DNA from: Adenophora triphylla var. japonica
Taxonomy: Eukaryota; Streptophyta; Magnoliopsida; Asterales; Campanulaceae
Assembly: GCA_022495995.1 (NCBI GenBank)
Contig: JAFEMH010001351.1
Span: 124,001-188,000, forward strand
Length of the DNA stretch: 64,000 nucleotides
Reading direction: 5' to 3'
Part shown: positions 45,031-55,076 of the stretch, one piece after another
How the letters are laid out: each line of letters starts with the position of its first letter
Position numbering within the stretch: the first letter of the stretch is position 1
Program-made: the position numbers and the translations under genes
Notes under the pieces: model-generated
The model's database searches: none
What the model was told of the DNA's origin: nothing
What the model saw: only the letters and a program-made list of their open reading frames with translations

Positions 45031-45375
45031 ATCAACCTGGTAATGATGGCGTTTTAGGTGCCTCGGGCCTTGATGATGGCGTTTTAGGTGCCTCGGACCT
45101 TGAAGATGGCATTTTAGGTGCCTCGAACCTTAAAGATGGCGTTTTAGGTGCCTTGAACCTTGAAGATGGCGTTTTAGGTGCCTCGGACCTTGAAGATGGC
45201 GTTTTAGGTGCCTCGAACCTTAAAGATGGCATTTTAGGTGCCTCGAACCTTGATGATGGCGTTTTAGGTGCCTCGAACCTTGATGATGGCGTTTTAGGTG
45301 CCTCGGACCTTGATGATGGCGTTTTAGGTGTCTCGGACCTTGATGATGGCGTTTTAGGTGCCTCGGACCTTGTTT
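45031..45375. repeat. E6 tandem array of 30 bp (about 11 copies)
   Basis: The unit is built from GATGGCGTTTTAGGTGCCTC plus GGACCTTGAT. Thirty is a multiple of three, so both strands are open across the whole array (LGASDLDDG on plus, EAPKTPSSRS on minus). The ORFs follow from the unit length and are not evidence of a gene. Confidence 0.95.
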
Positions 45376-45789
45376 TGAAATGATTTCCTTCGATGGTTTG
45401 CATCCTTTTGTTGGGGACGGACTCTGAGGGGATAGATGGTCCTTTGGTGGACTTCATTTGAAGGGATCGGTCTTACGTTTGTTGTCGTAGATGGAGACGA
45501 GGAAAGAAACGGGATTCTGTTAGCTTTCGTCGGGGAAATCGGGCTTACGTTTTACTGCCAGGGAAAAGGGTGACCGTGTTGGTCAAGTGGCTGGACCTAT
45601 GGTAGGCTACCTACGTATCCCGAATGGGAATCAAGCCTATACGTAGTTCGAAAGCTGCTGGGGATGGAATTGAGGAAAGAAATGAGATTTCGTTAGCTTT
45701 CCTTGGAGAAAACGGGCTTACGTTTTACTGCCGTAGATGGAAACGAGGAAAGAAACGGGATTTCGTTAACTTTCGTCAGAGAAAACCTA

Positions 45790-46050
45790 AGTTGAGGTTT
45801 AGTTCAGGAGTATGAACCTAAACGGGGACTTAGTTCAGGAGTATGAACCTAAGTTGGGATCTGGTTCAGGAGTATGAACCTAAATGGTGACTTAGTTCAG
45901 GAGTATGATCCTAAGTCGAGGTTTAGTTCAGGAGTATGAACCTAAATGGGGAGTTAGTTCAGGAGTATGAACCTAAGTTGAGGTTTGGTTCAGGAGTATG
46001 AACCTAAATGGGGACTTAGTTTAGGAGTATGAACCTAAGCTGAGGTTTTG
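45790..46050. repeat. E6 tandem array of about 28-30 bp
   Basis: About nine copies of AGTTCAGGAGTATGAACCTA alternate with AGTTGAGGTTT or AATGGGGACTT. TTCAGGAGTATGAA is a hairpin-forming core (TTCA...TGAA). Confidence 0.92.
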
Positions 46051-46249
46051 TACCTGAGGGAGACTATTTGAAGGTGTTCTCGTTAGGGAAGATTCGGGCT
46101 TACGAGAACTGTCGGGGAAAAGGGTGACCGTGTTGGTCAAGTGGCTGGACCTATGGTAAGCTACCTACGTATCCCGAATGGGAATCAAGCCTGTACGTAG
46201 TTCGTCAAAGAGGTGGCAATAACGAGAGGCCACGGGCTTTGTACCCAAG

Positions 46250-46463
46250 ATTGACTGTTCTTAGGGGAGTCACCCCAGGTTTGACTGCATTTTGGGAGTC
46301 ACCCGAGGTTTGACTATATTTGGGAGTCACCCGAGGATTTGACTGTTATCTAGGAATCACCCGAGGATTTGACTGTATTTGGGAGTCACCCGAGGATTTG
46401 ACTGTTATCTGGGAGTCATTCGAGGATTTGACTGTTATCTGGGAGTCACCCGAGGTTTGACTG
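46250..46463. repeat. E6 GGGAGTCACCCGAGG array, left part
   Basis: Units of about 24-27 bp, GGGAGTCACCCGAGGTTTGA with CTGTATTT or CTGTTATCT, run up to the insertion point of E5. Confidence 0.93.
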
Positions 46464-47452
46464 TGTTAATGTTAAGATCATGTGTTGCCATGAATGTTGT
46501 CTCAAGTGTTGCAAACCAGTGTTGCCACTGGTGTTGCCACAAGTGTTGCCATTTGGATTTGGCAACACTGAGATAGTTACTGTATTTTTCACAAATAAAA
46601 ATGTGGAAATTAATGTTTAAATAACAGGAGTTAGTCTGCTTAAAATGAGCTGGAAAAGAGCATCAGAAACTGCCCAGGCGTTTGTTACGAAGGAAGAGGA
46701 GAAAATTAACAAATAAACATGTGTTTATTTGTTTAATTAATGGCCAAGCAAATAGATATTTTATTCAGCTATTCAGGGGGAGAACAAGTCAGAGTACAAG
46801 TCATCCAGAGCTGAGAGGTACAAGCAAGAGAAGCAAGAGAAGACCTAGTCTCCTACAAATGAGGCGAGTGAGCTAATTTGGAGGAAACAAACTCAAGGCT
46901 GTTGCTGATCATTTTGAGTAGGCTCCAAGACTTTGTGGCCTATAAATAGTGCAGTGAATCTTCATTGAAGATCATCCAATTCATAAAACGCAAATCTGCA
47001 CAAGAAGTAGAATTCTGCTCTCAAGTGTTGCCATTCAAGTGTCGGCAACACTCAATCCAACACTCGAGAATTTCATATAGATTTTTGTATTTTTGTGAGG
47101 TTTTGAGTGTTCATTTTCAGAGAGAATTCGTGTATATGTTGTTCCTTATATCAGGGTTCGTTTATCATTAAGGAACTTCTTCGACCTTGTATTGAATTCA
47201 TATTATTAATAGAAAGGTCTTGCCCTCGTGGCACCCATCAAGTTATATATTTATATAACTTGATAAAAATTATATTCTTGTGTATTGCTTTAATTCTTCC
47301 GCTGCAATTTATATTTATTTCTATTGATTTGTGTTTTTCTAGAATTGGTGTAGTTGTTGTTGTTAGTGTTGCCAACACTAAAGACAACACTTGTGAGTTT
47401 CGTCTCACCTTGTGAGTTTCACCTCACTTGTTCTAAGCCATAGACAATTTCA
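46464..47452 (+). repeat. E5 5' LTR (989 bp)
   Basis: It contains three groups of the AGTGTTGCC motif (46480-46570, 47022-47067, 47364-47392). A TATA-like CTATAAATAG lies near 46941, and transcription start downstream of it is inferred. Confidence 0.95.
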
Positions 47453-47454
47453 AT

Positions 47455-47465
47455 TGGTATCAGAG
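47455..47465 (+). other. E5 primer binding site
   Basis: TGGTATCAGAG lies two bases after the LTR end and is complementary to the 3' end of plant initiator tRNA-Met (established knowledge). Confidence 0.9.
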
Positions 47466-47504
47466 TCTAGCACTTGATATACTAAGTGTTTAGATCCTTT
47501 TGTC

Positions 47505-48938
47505 ATGGCTTATGATCCTGCAAACCCTAATCAAAAGAGATTACCGGTTTTAGACGGATCTAATTATGCTTATTGGAAGATTCGCCTACGCTCGCATATC
47601 AAATCAATTGATCTTCGGGCTTGGCGATCTATTTTAAATGGTTATTCTGTTCCAATGCTTCCTCCGGATGACGATGGTGACGTTCAAGTCAAACCTGAAT
47701 TCGAGTGGACAATTGAAGAGAATAATCTTGCTAATTTCAATGAAAAGGCACTGAATGCCATCTATGAATGGGTTGACATGCATATGTTTAAACTCATTCA
47801 AAATAGTCCCTCTGCAAAAGATGCTTGGGATACTTTACAAAGATTTTGTGAAGGAGATGGCAGTGTCCGAGAAACAAAGCTTAGAGGTCTCACTAGTAAA
47901 TTTGAAAGATTAAGAATGGGTGAAAACGAAAACATCTCGTCTTATTTTGAAAAGTTGATTGATATTTCAAATGCTTGTCAAGTATTAGGGGAGCCTTTTA
48001 CAAATAAACAACTTGTTTCAAAAGCTATTCGTACTCTTCCCGAACGTTTTAATATTAAAGTTTCAGCTATTGAAGAGGCCCATAATCTTTCAACTATGGA
48101 CATTAACTCCTTAATGAGCATTTTGAAAAACTTTGAGATGAATCTCAATGAACAAATAGAGGCTTCTAAAGGTAAAAATATTGCCTTAAAAGTTGAATCT
48201 TCGGACACATGTGTGGAATATGAAGATGAAGTCTTCGAGGAGTTAGATGAAAATACTAGTGTAGCTTTACTTGCAAAGAGATATAATTCTATGCTTAGAA
48301 AATTTAACAGTGTGCAGGTAAAAGCTAAGGACCAAGCGGCCAAAACCTCTAGTTTTGTGCCAAGGAGAGGTCCTCCTCCAAATCAAAAGGATACCCCACC
48401 TAGGCGTGCATCCTCGGAAAAGATCCGGTCCGATCCTAAGTACATTGAATCTATTCAATGTCATGCTTGTTCCGGTTGGGGTCACTATGCCAATGAATGT
48501 GCTAATACCTTGAGAAAGGCGGGCAAAAACTTGTGGGTATCTCTTAGTGATGGAGAGGAGGAAGGAACGGAGAAAGATGAAAAGACGGAGCAAGTGGCCA
48601 TGATGGTCACAGTAGAGGAGCTACCTTCGACAGAAAGTGTCATCTCAAGTGTTGTTCCAGATTTAACAACACTTGACACAACACTTGTGACTTCTTCAGA
48701 AAGTGTTGCCCCAAGTGTCATCCAGGAAATGGCAACACTTGGCACAACACTCAGCAGGTATGATTCTTTTAATGATCTTAGTTTGCATGGTTCTGCTGAT
48801 TTAAATTCAGAGGAGTTTATAGAGGATGATTTTGATAAATATGAGCTCATTTGTGAATTAAAAAACCTCTATAAATCCCTCCTCGTGGAATGGAAAAAGG
48901 AGAACAAGATGTTGGTTTTCTTGAAAAAGGAAAATTAG
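47505..48938 (+). CDS. E5 gag
   Basis: A 477-codon open frame starting MAYDPANPNQKRLPV at the first ATG after the primer site. Residues ~15-230 match the copia gag (UBN2-type) family, with YAYWKIRLRSHIKS, AKDAWDTLQRFCEG, IRTLPERFNIKVSAIEEA. A zinc knuckle CHACSGWGHYANEC is near residue 320. The tail (about 375-420) is Ser/Thr/Val-rich and consists of two hairpin cassettes (SVISSVVPDLTTLDTTL and SVAPSVIQEMATLGTTL). It stops at TAG 48936-48938, while homologous sequence continues in the same polyprotein, so the stop may be a mutation or the normal gag end. Gag forms the particle. Confidence 0.88.
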   Translation: MAYDPANPNQKRLPVLDGSNYAYWKIRLRSHIKSIDLRAWRSILNGYSVPMLPPDDDGDVQVKPEFEWTIEENNLANFNEKALNAIYEWVDMHMFKLIQNSPSAKDAWDTLQRFCEGDGSVRETKLRGLTSKFERLRMGENENISSYFEKLIDISNACQVLGEPFTNKQLVSKAIRTLPERFNIKVSAIEEAHNLSTMDINSLMSILKNFEMNLNEQIEASKGKNIALKVESSDTCVEYEDEVFEELDENTSVALLAKRYNSMLRKFNSVQVKAKDQAAKTSSFVPRRGPPPNQKDTPPRRASSEKIRSDPKYIESIQCHACSGWGHYANECANTLRKAGKNLWVSLSDGEEEGTEKDEKTEQVAMMVTVEELPSTESVISSVVPDLTTLDTTLVTSSESVAPSVIQEMATLGTTLSRYDSFNDLSLHGSADLNSEEFIEDDFDKYELICELKNLYKSLLVEWKKENKMLVFLKKEN

Positions 48939-48953
48939 GATCTTAAGAACTCC

Positions 48954-49645
48954 TTGACTCGGCTAGAAGCTCAACTCAATAGGAGAGACTTGGATCTTGA
49001 TAAAATCAAGGCCAAACTTAACCTAGCCGAATCCACCTTCAAAAAACTCAATACGAGTTCATCCAAATTGGATGAAATACTCAATTTGAGTAAGCCTCTG
49101 AAAGCTGGTCTTGAGTTCCAAGAATCACTTGAAAGTATTACCTCTTCCTTGTTTAATGTTGAAACTAAAAATTATTTTGTAAAAGAGTGTGTCAAGGAAA
49201 AGGGTAGCACTCCTAGTGATACTCCTGATCAATCCAATAAATGTGGATAATGTCACAAAGCTGGACATATAAAATCAGATTGCTTTTTCCTTCAAAAGAA
49301 AATGTCCAGTCTTCAAGTGTTGCCTCAAGTGTCGCCAATTTCTCAGGGCAACACTCATGGCAACACCGTGAACGTAAATCCAGATTTTCAAAAAAGGGTT
49401 GGTTACCCAAGGAAAAACTGAAATGCTATGTTGTTTACACAGCTTTAAGGACTAACATTGCAGGAACTTGGTACTTTGATAGTGGTTGTTCACGTCATAT
49501 GACGGGTACAAAATCATTCCTAACAGAGTACCAACCTATTCAAGGAGGCTCAGTGACTTATGATGGTGGTGGCAAGAGTGAAATAGTTGGTAAAGGAACA
49601 CTGGATATTGTTGGTTTTCCTCCTTTGAAAAATTCTTGCACGTAA
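48954..49645 (+). pseudogene. E5 gag-pol junction: second zinc knuckle and protease start
   Basis: A coiled-coil-like stretch (48954-49230) leads to a knuckle of the CX2CX4HX4C type, ending CHKAGHIKSDC, that carries an in-frame TAA at 49248-49250. A hairpin cassette follows (49313-49370). The copia protease active site DSGCSRHMTG is in the next frame near 49480. Breaks at 49250 and near 49640 interrupt the polyprotein. Confidence 0.85.
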
Positions 49646-50907
49646 ATGGTTTACTTGCTAATTTAATTAGCATTAGCCAACTGTGTGATGACAATTTGGA
49701 GGTAAAATTCAATAAAAATACTTGTGAAGTGTTTGATAATACTAACTTTTGTGTCATGACTGGAATTAGATCAAGTGATAATTGCTACCTGGTTGGTAAT
49801 AAATCAGTGTGCAATTTGACAAAACTTGATGATATAAGATTATGGCATCAAAAGTTAGGTCATTCTCATTATAGGAATCTTGAGAAAATTATCAAACATA
49901 ATACCGTCAAAGGTGTTCCTAAACTAAACCTCAAAAATACCGTGATGTGTGGTGATTGTCAAAAGGGTAAGCAAACTCGTGTTGCTCACAGTGTTGGACA
50001 ACACAATGAGCAACACTCAGGAACAACACATTGTTTTCAGCTTTTACATATGGACTTGACGGGTCCTATTGAGGTAGAAATCTTAGGAGGTAAAAAGTAT
50101 GTTTATGTGATAGTTGATGATTTTTCTAGGTATACATGGGTCTATTTTTTAAGAGAAAAATCTGAAACTTTTGATAAGTTTACTCACTTAGTCTCTAAAA
50201 TCAAAAACATGTTTTGTTCTCCTATTTTTCGAATAAGGTCAGATCATGGTAGAGAGTTTGAAAATCTCTCCTTCTCTACATTTTGTAGTAAAAAGGGGAT
50301 ACACCATGAATTTTCAGCACCGAAAATACCACAACAAAATGGTATTGCTGAAAGGAAAAATAGGACTTTAATGGAGATGGCTCGTGTTATGCTAATTGCT
50401 AGAAATATTTCTAAAGGTTTTCGGGCCGAAGCATTAAACACAGCTTGTCACACTACGAATAGAGTTTTCTTAAGACCCAGTACTACTATGACACCCTATG
50501 AGATTTTAAATGGAAAGAAACCTACGGTTCACTATTTTCACGTATTTGGGTGTTTGTACTATATTTTAAACGACTGGGAATACTTAGGAAAACTAGATTC
50601 CAAGAGTGACAAAGCCATCTTTCTGGGCTACTCTCAAAACAGTCATGCTTATCGAGTCTATAATCTGAGGTTAAAAGTGATTCAAGAATCGATAAATATT
50701 GAATTTAACGATTATTTGAGTGCTACAGGAGAACCGGTGATGATATACCTCGACCTTCTTTGGAAGAAGTTGAACAGAGGGCTGGAACGTAACCGGTCGG
50801 CCAGTGCGGCCACGAGATTCAAGTGTTGCTCAAGTGTTGCCCCTGAAATGGCAACACACGAGGCAACAGGAGAAACGAAACAGTGGTTTGAAATTCGAGA
50901 GCGATGA
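49636..50907 (+). pseudogene. E5 GAG-pre-integrase and integrase
   Basis: The zinc-binding part reads LWHQKLGHSHYRNLEKI...CGDCQKGKQTR. A cassette (49988-50030) sits between it and the core LLHMDLTGP. The core has VDDFSRYTW, FRIRSDHGREF and GIAERKNRT, giving the Asp, Asp and Glu of the DDE site. A C-terminal part (YFHVFGCLYYILND) follows. The frame then runs into another cassette at 50819 and stops at 50905-50907. The core frame itself is open. Confidence 0.92.
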
Positions 50908-51059
50908 CTCGAGAGAAGAAGAAGATGGATTGGTGTACCATCAAGGCGGGAGAGATCCCCGGCTCGTATTAGAAATTATCATCCCATTACTCAAGTAATT
51001 GGTGATGTTAATGAAGGGGTTCGAACAAGAAATAAGGAGCCGATGGGACTACGAGAGAT

Positions 51060-52073
51060 ATGGTTAGGTATGTGTGTATGTCCTCCACATACTCTCAGGT
51101 AAAACACTCCTGTTTCGTTTTCTCTCTTGAACCAAAAAATGTGATTGAGGCTTTAAATGATAAATTCTGGATTCAAGCTATGCAAGAAGAGCTTGAACAA
51201 TTTACCCGTAACGAGGTTTGGTGTTTAGTTTCACGTCCTTTAAATACTAACATTATTGGAACTAAATGGATTTACAAAAACAAATCTGATGAATTGGGTA
51301 ATATTGTTCGTAATAAAGCTCATCTTGTGGCTCAAGGCTATACACAAGTGGAAGGAATCGACTTTGACGAGACCTTTGCACCTGTGGCTAGAATTGAGTC
51401 AATAAGACTTCTTCTTGCTATAGCCTGCTACCTCAAAATCACATTACACCAAATAGATGTCAAAGCAACATTCTTGAATGGGTACTTAGATAAAGAGATC
51501 TATGTTGAGCAACCTAAAGGGTTTGAAGACCCATTCCACCCAGACCATGTGTACAGACTTGATAAAGCCTTATATGGCTTGAAACAAGCTCCTCGTGCAT
51601 GGTATGGGCGTCTAACAAGTTTCCTTATTGAATATGGATTTGTTAGAGGAGAAGCCGATAGGACATTATTTATTCTTAGGGAAAATAAAGAGCTTGTCAT
51701 TGCTCAGATCTATGTTGATGGCATAGTTTATGGTTCCACTTCTAAAACATGTTTACAAAATTTTGTGAAAGCTATGACATCAATATTCGAGATGAGCATG
51801 ATAGGAAAACTTAATTATTTCCTAGGATTGCAGGTGAGACAGTCAGATGATGGAATCTTTATCTCTCAGAGCAAGTATGCTAAGAGTCTGGTGAAAAGAT
51901 TTGGATTGGAGAGTGCAAAGAGCTCTAAAATACCTATGGGATCATCTCTTAAGGTAACCAAAGATCAGGCAGGGGAGGATGTTGACCCAACTCTGTATAG
52001 ATCCATGATAGGTAGTCTTCTCAGATCTTATCAGTCATCCCGATATTATGTTCAGCGTAGGTGTATGTGCTAG
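51060..52073 (+). pseudogene. E5 reverse transcriptase
   Basis: Copia RT is complete from [16 protein letters not shown] through [42 protein letters not shown] and [12 protein letters not shown]. The catalytic motif reads YVDG instead of YVDD (51711-51722), which should abolish activity. A frameshift near 52020 separates it from RNase H. No hairpin cassette lies inside this domain. Confidence 0.93.
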
Positions 52074-52650
52074 ATATCAGTCTGCTCCTAAAATTTCTCA
52101 CCTAAATGCTGTCAAGAAAATCATTAAGTATGTGTCTGGGACAAGTGAATTGGGAATCTGGTTCACCAAAGACACTAATACCAACTTGGTTGGTTTTAGT
52201 GACTCTGATTGGGCAGGGGATATAGATGATAGAAAGAGCACTAGTGGGGGTTATTTTTTCTTGGGTAATAATCTTGTGTCATGGTACAGTCGCAAGCAAA
52301 ATTGTGTCTCTCTCTCGACTGCTGAATCTGAGTATGTAGCAGCCGGGAGTTGTTGTTCACAATTAATATGGTTGAAACATATGCTTGACGACTATGGTCT
52401 TGATAGTAATATTTTGACCATGTATTGTGACAATTTGAGTGCTATAAACATCTCCAAAAACCCTGTACAACACTCACGCACTAAACACATTGATATCCGC
52501 CATCACTTTTTGAGAGATTTAGTAGAAAAGGAATTGATCCAAATAGAGCATATTGATACTAAACATCAACTTGCTGATATTTTGACCAAAGCCTTGGACC
52601 ATGAGAGATTTTCAAGTTTGAAAAAATCTCTTGGTTTATGCTTTCTATAA
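52048..52650 (+). pseudogene. E5 RNase H
   Basis: The frame has GFSDSDWAGDIDDRKSTSGG, LSTAESEYVAAG, YCDNLSAINISKNPV and HQLADILTKALD, with the D-E-D catalytic residues. It is continuous with RT except for the frameshift. The stop at 52648-52650 ends pol. Confidence 0.92.
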
Positions 52651-53688
52651 ATCTGCTGTTTCAAGTGTTGTCATCAGTGTTGCCAACACTGACAACAACA
52701 CTCCGTGTTTGTTGTATATTATTATTTATAAAAAAAAAAATTAGTTGTTTAATCCCAAATGGGGGGCATTTACTGACCTTTTTGTTCTAGTATGTGTACA
52801 TTCTTAAGGTTAACATTTTTTATAAAATACCCTTTCGTGCTTAAAGTGACAAAGTCACTTATATTATGAAAAAGGCAAAGCTTGTTAAAATATTCCCAAA
52901 TGGAGTATAATGTAGTTATTTTACACTAAGTATTAGGGACATGGAGCTCGCTACTACAGTGTACCCTACTTGAAAGGTATAAAACTTACTACATATTGAT
53001 TTACACGTTTATAAAAAACTCGGGGCACGGAGCTCGCTATTACGATGCTTCCTTGAAAATAAAGAACGTGTAAAGCTTGCTTAAAAAAATTGCCTAAGGA
53101 ATGATAAGTCATATATGTTGAAAAAATATCTAGGGGATTTTATTTTAAAATGTTGCCTTGTGTGTCACGCAACATTGCTAGTAACACATTAGTAGATGCC
53201 ACATTAATTTTTTTTATTTTTTCTTATTTTTGTTTTTGTTGATTAAATTTTAAATTTCCAAAATTCTATTTTTTTATTTAGAGTTTGTGAAATTTAAAAG
53301 GTTTTTAGCAAATATAATTATTTTGTCAAACTAAGTGTAATTTTATAATATCTATTTTTTAAAATTCATCTCTTTGAATTTTGAAAAACACAATTTTATG
53401 GATATTGCTAAAATTATGTTTAGTTATTATATTTAATGAAAAAAAAATTATAAAATAAAAAAAAATGTTTTTTAAAATGGCGGATAACATGGCTGAGTTT
53501 GTTGGGATAAAATGGATAAAAGTTTTTTTTAAATTGATTTGACCTTGTCAAATCAACTTAAAACCCCTTACTATTCACTCATTAAAATCCTTTCTTCCTA
53601 AACCCTCTCTCTCTTTCATCTTGCTCTCTCTCTCTCTAGGCGGAAATCTCAAACCCTCACCTCAGTTCTTCGTCTTCTTCGATCATCC
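52651..53688. other. E5 spacer between pol and the 3' ORF
   Basis: Non-coding, AT-rich. It contains one clear hairpin cassette (52660-52703) and one diverged copy (53148-53193). The string GGCACGGAGCTCGCT and a GGACATGGAGCTCGCT variant occur near 52940 and 53025. Confidence 0.8.
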
Positions 53689-55071
53689 ATGGCAAGTCCA
53701 AAGAATTCTTCCCAAATTTCTTCTCCCATGGAGATTTCGCCCTTAGCCCCCTCAAGTGTCGCCTCAAATGTCGCCGTTCCCATGAAAATATCCCCTGCGA
53801 CATTATCGGCCACACCCTCAACCTCACCATCTTTAGACATTGTTGTCTATGATCCATCTAAAATTCCCATTCCTATCAACCTTCCAGAAGCTACCCCCTC
53901 CATAGAACTCACCTTCGCCCCTCAAAAGAAATCCAAAAAGAGAAAGACGGTTGATGCCTCTTCTTCATTTCGGGGTGGTGTGCGTCGTCAATCTAAAAGG
54001 ATCAAGACGTTGTTCAGGTCCAAGATACCTTCCAACACGGCTGATGATCCTGTAAATGTGGAGGATAGCTCGAGTTCTTCGCTCAACATTTCATCCGAAG
54101 AAAATTCGGATCCAATTTTTAAAGAGACAAAGGAGCCCTCATCATCTTCTGATGAGGATGAAGAAGCTTGGTTGGAAGATGAGGAAACCCTTGCTGAAGC
54201 TCAGTCCAAGATCGTGAAGAAACAGAAAATTTCTGCCAGTGTCGCCCCAAGTGTTGCCAATCCAATGGCAACACCTGAAGCAACACCTGCTGCCAAAACC
54301 AAAGCCCAGTCAAGTTCTCCTTCGTATTCTCCTATTTCGTGGCCTCAGGTAAACACTCCTACTCCCTCTCAAGATTCCAGATCAGATTATGAGTCTTTTG
54401 GATATTATGAACGTCCATTTCTTTTCGAGGAATTTTATAGTGAATCTAGCTTGGATAAGTGGGTTCAAGATTCTGAGAAGAAAATTCTGAATGAAAGAAA
54501 TATGTATGTGACTCAATTCAAGGAGTTAGGAGTGTATCAATTTTTGGAAGATAGAAACTTTTTACCCACGGTTGTGAAAGTTTCCGTTTATGTTGAAAGT
54601 GTGGTTAGGAACTTTTATGCTCATCTTAGGGAGGATATTGATGATAGGAATACCCCTCATTATGGAAAGATCTTTGTTAGGGGCAATATCTATGATTTTA
54701 ATCCCTTGATCATCAACAAAGCATACGGCCTCCCTAATGTCGAAGATGAGAGTTTGGAATTTGATCCTAATGCCTTAGCCACCTTTTAAACTGGAGGGAG
54801 AATCACTGTTTGGACTGATCACTTCAAGTCTACCCATCTTACTTCTTTGTTTAGTGTGCTTCACAAGATATGTATAACAAATTGGCTACCTACGGCCAAT
54901 GAGAACACGGTAACATACGAGCAAGCTTCTTTGTTATACAAACTTGGCAAGAAAAAAAAGAGTTAACTTTGGGAGACCAGTATTTGCTCACCTTTCTGCA
55001 TGGGCCAAGAAAAGAAAGACCTCCTCCTTCATTTTCCCTTCCCTTATATTCAATGTTCTTTTGTACCAAAA
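53689..55071 (+). pseudogene. E5 3' ORF, 5' part (putative plant transposon protein)
   Basis: ATG at 53689 opens a 366-codon frame. The first ~230 residues are low-complexity Ser/Pro/Thr with two hairpin cassettes (53752-53814 and 54237-54290), a basic stretch KKSKKRKTVD and acidic blocks. Residues ~240-360 (ERPFLFEEFYSESSLDKW, FLPTVVKVSVYVESVVRNFY, KIFVRGNIYDFNPLIINKAY) match the domain called putative plant transposon protein (Pfam Transposase_32, recalled) found in Sirevirus and other element 3' ORFs. A stop at 54787-54789 is followed by homologous sequence to 55071, where a solo LTR splits the gene. Confidence 0.8.
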
Positions 55072-55076
55072 CCTTA
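55072..55076. other. Target site duplication of the solo LTR (left)
   Basis: CCTTA here and at 57878-57882 flank the solo LTR exactly. Confidence 0.9.

Noticed and set aside
45032..45457. 141-codon minus-strand ORF EAPKTPSSRS
   Set aside because: It is the reverse reading of the 30-bp array. Unit length explains the open frame.
48485..48850. 121-codon minus-strand ORF over gag
   Set aside because: It is a shadow of gag. The open frame partly results from the palindromic cassettes.
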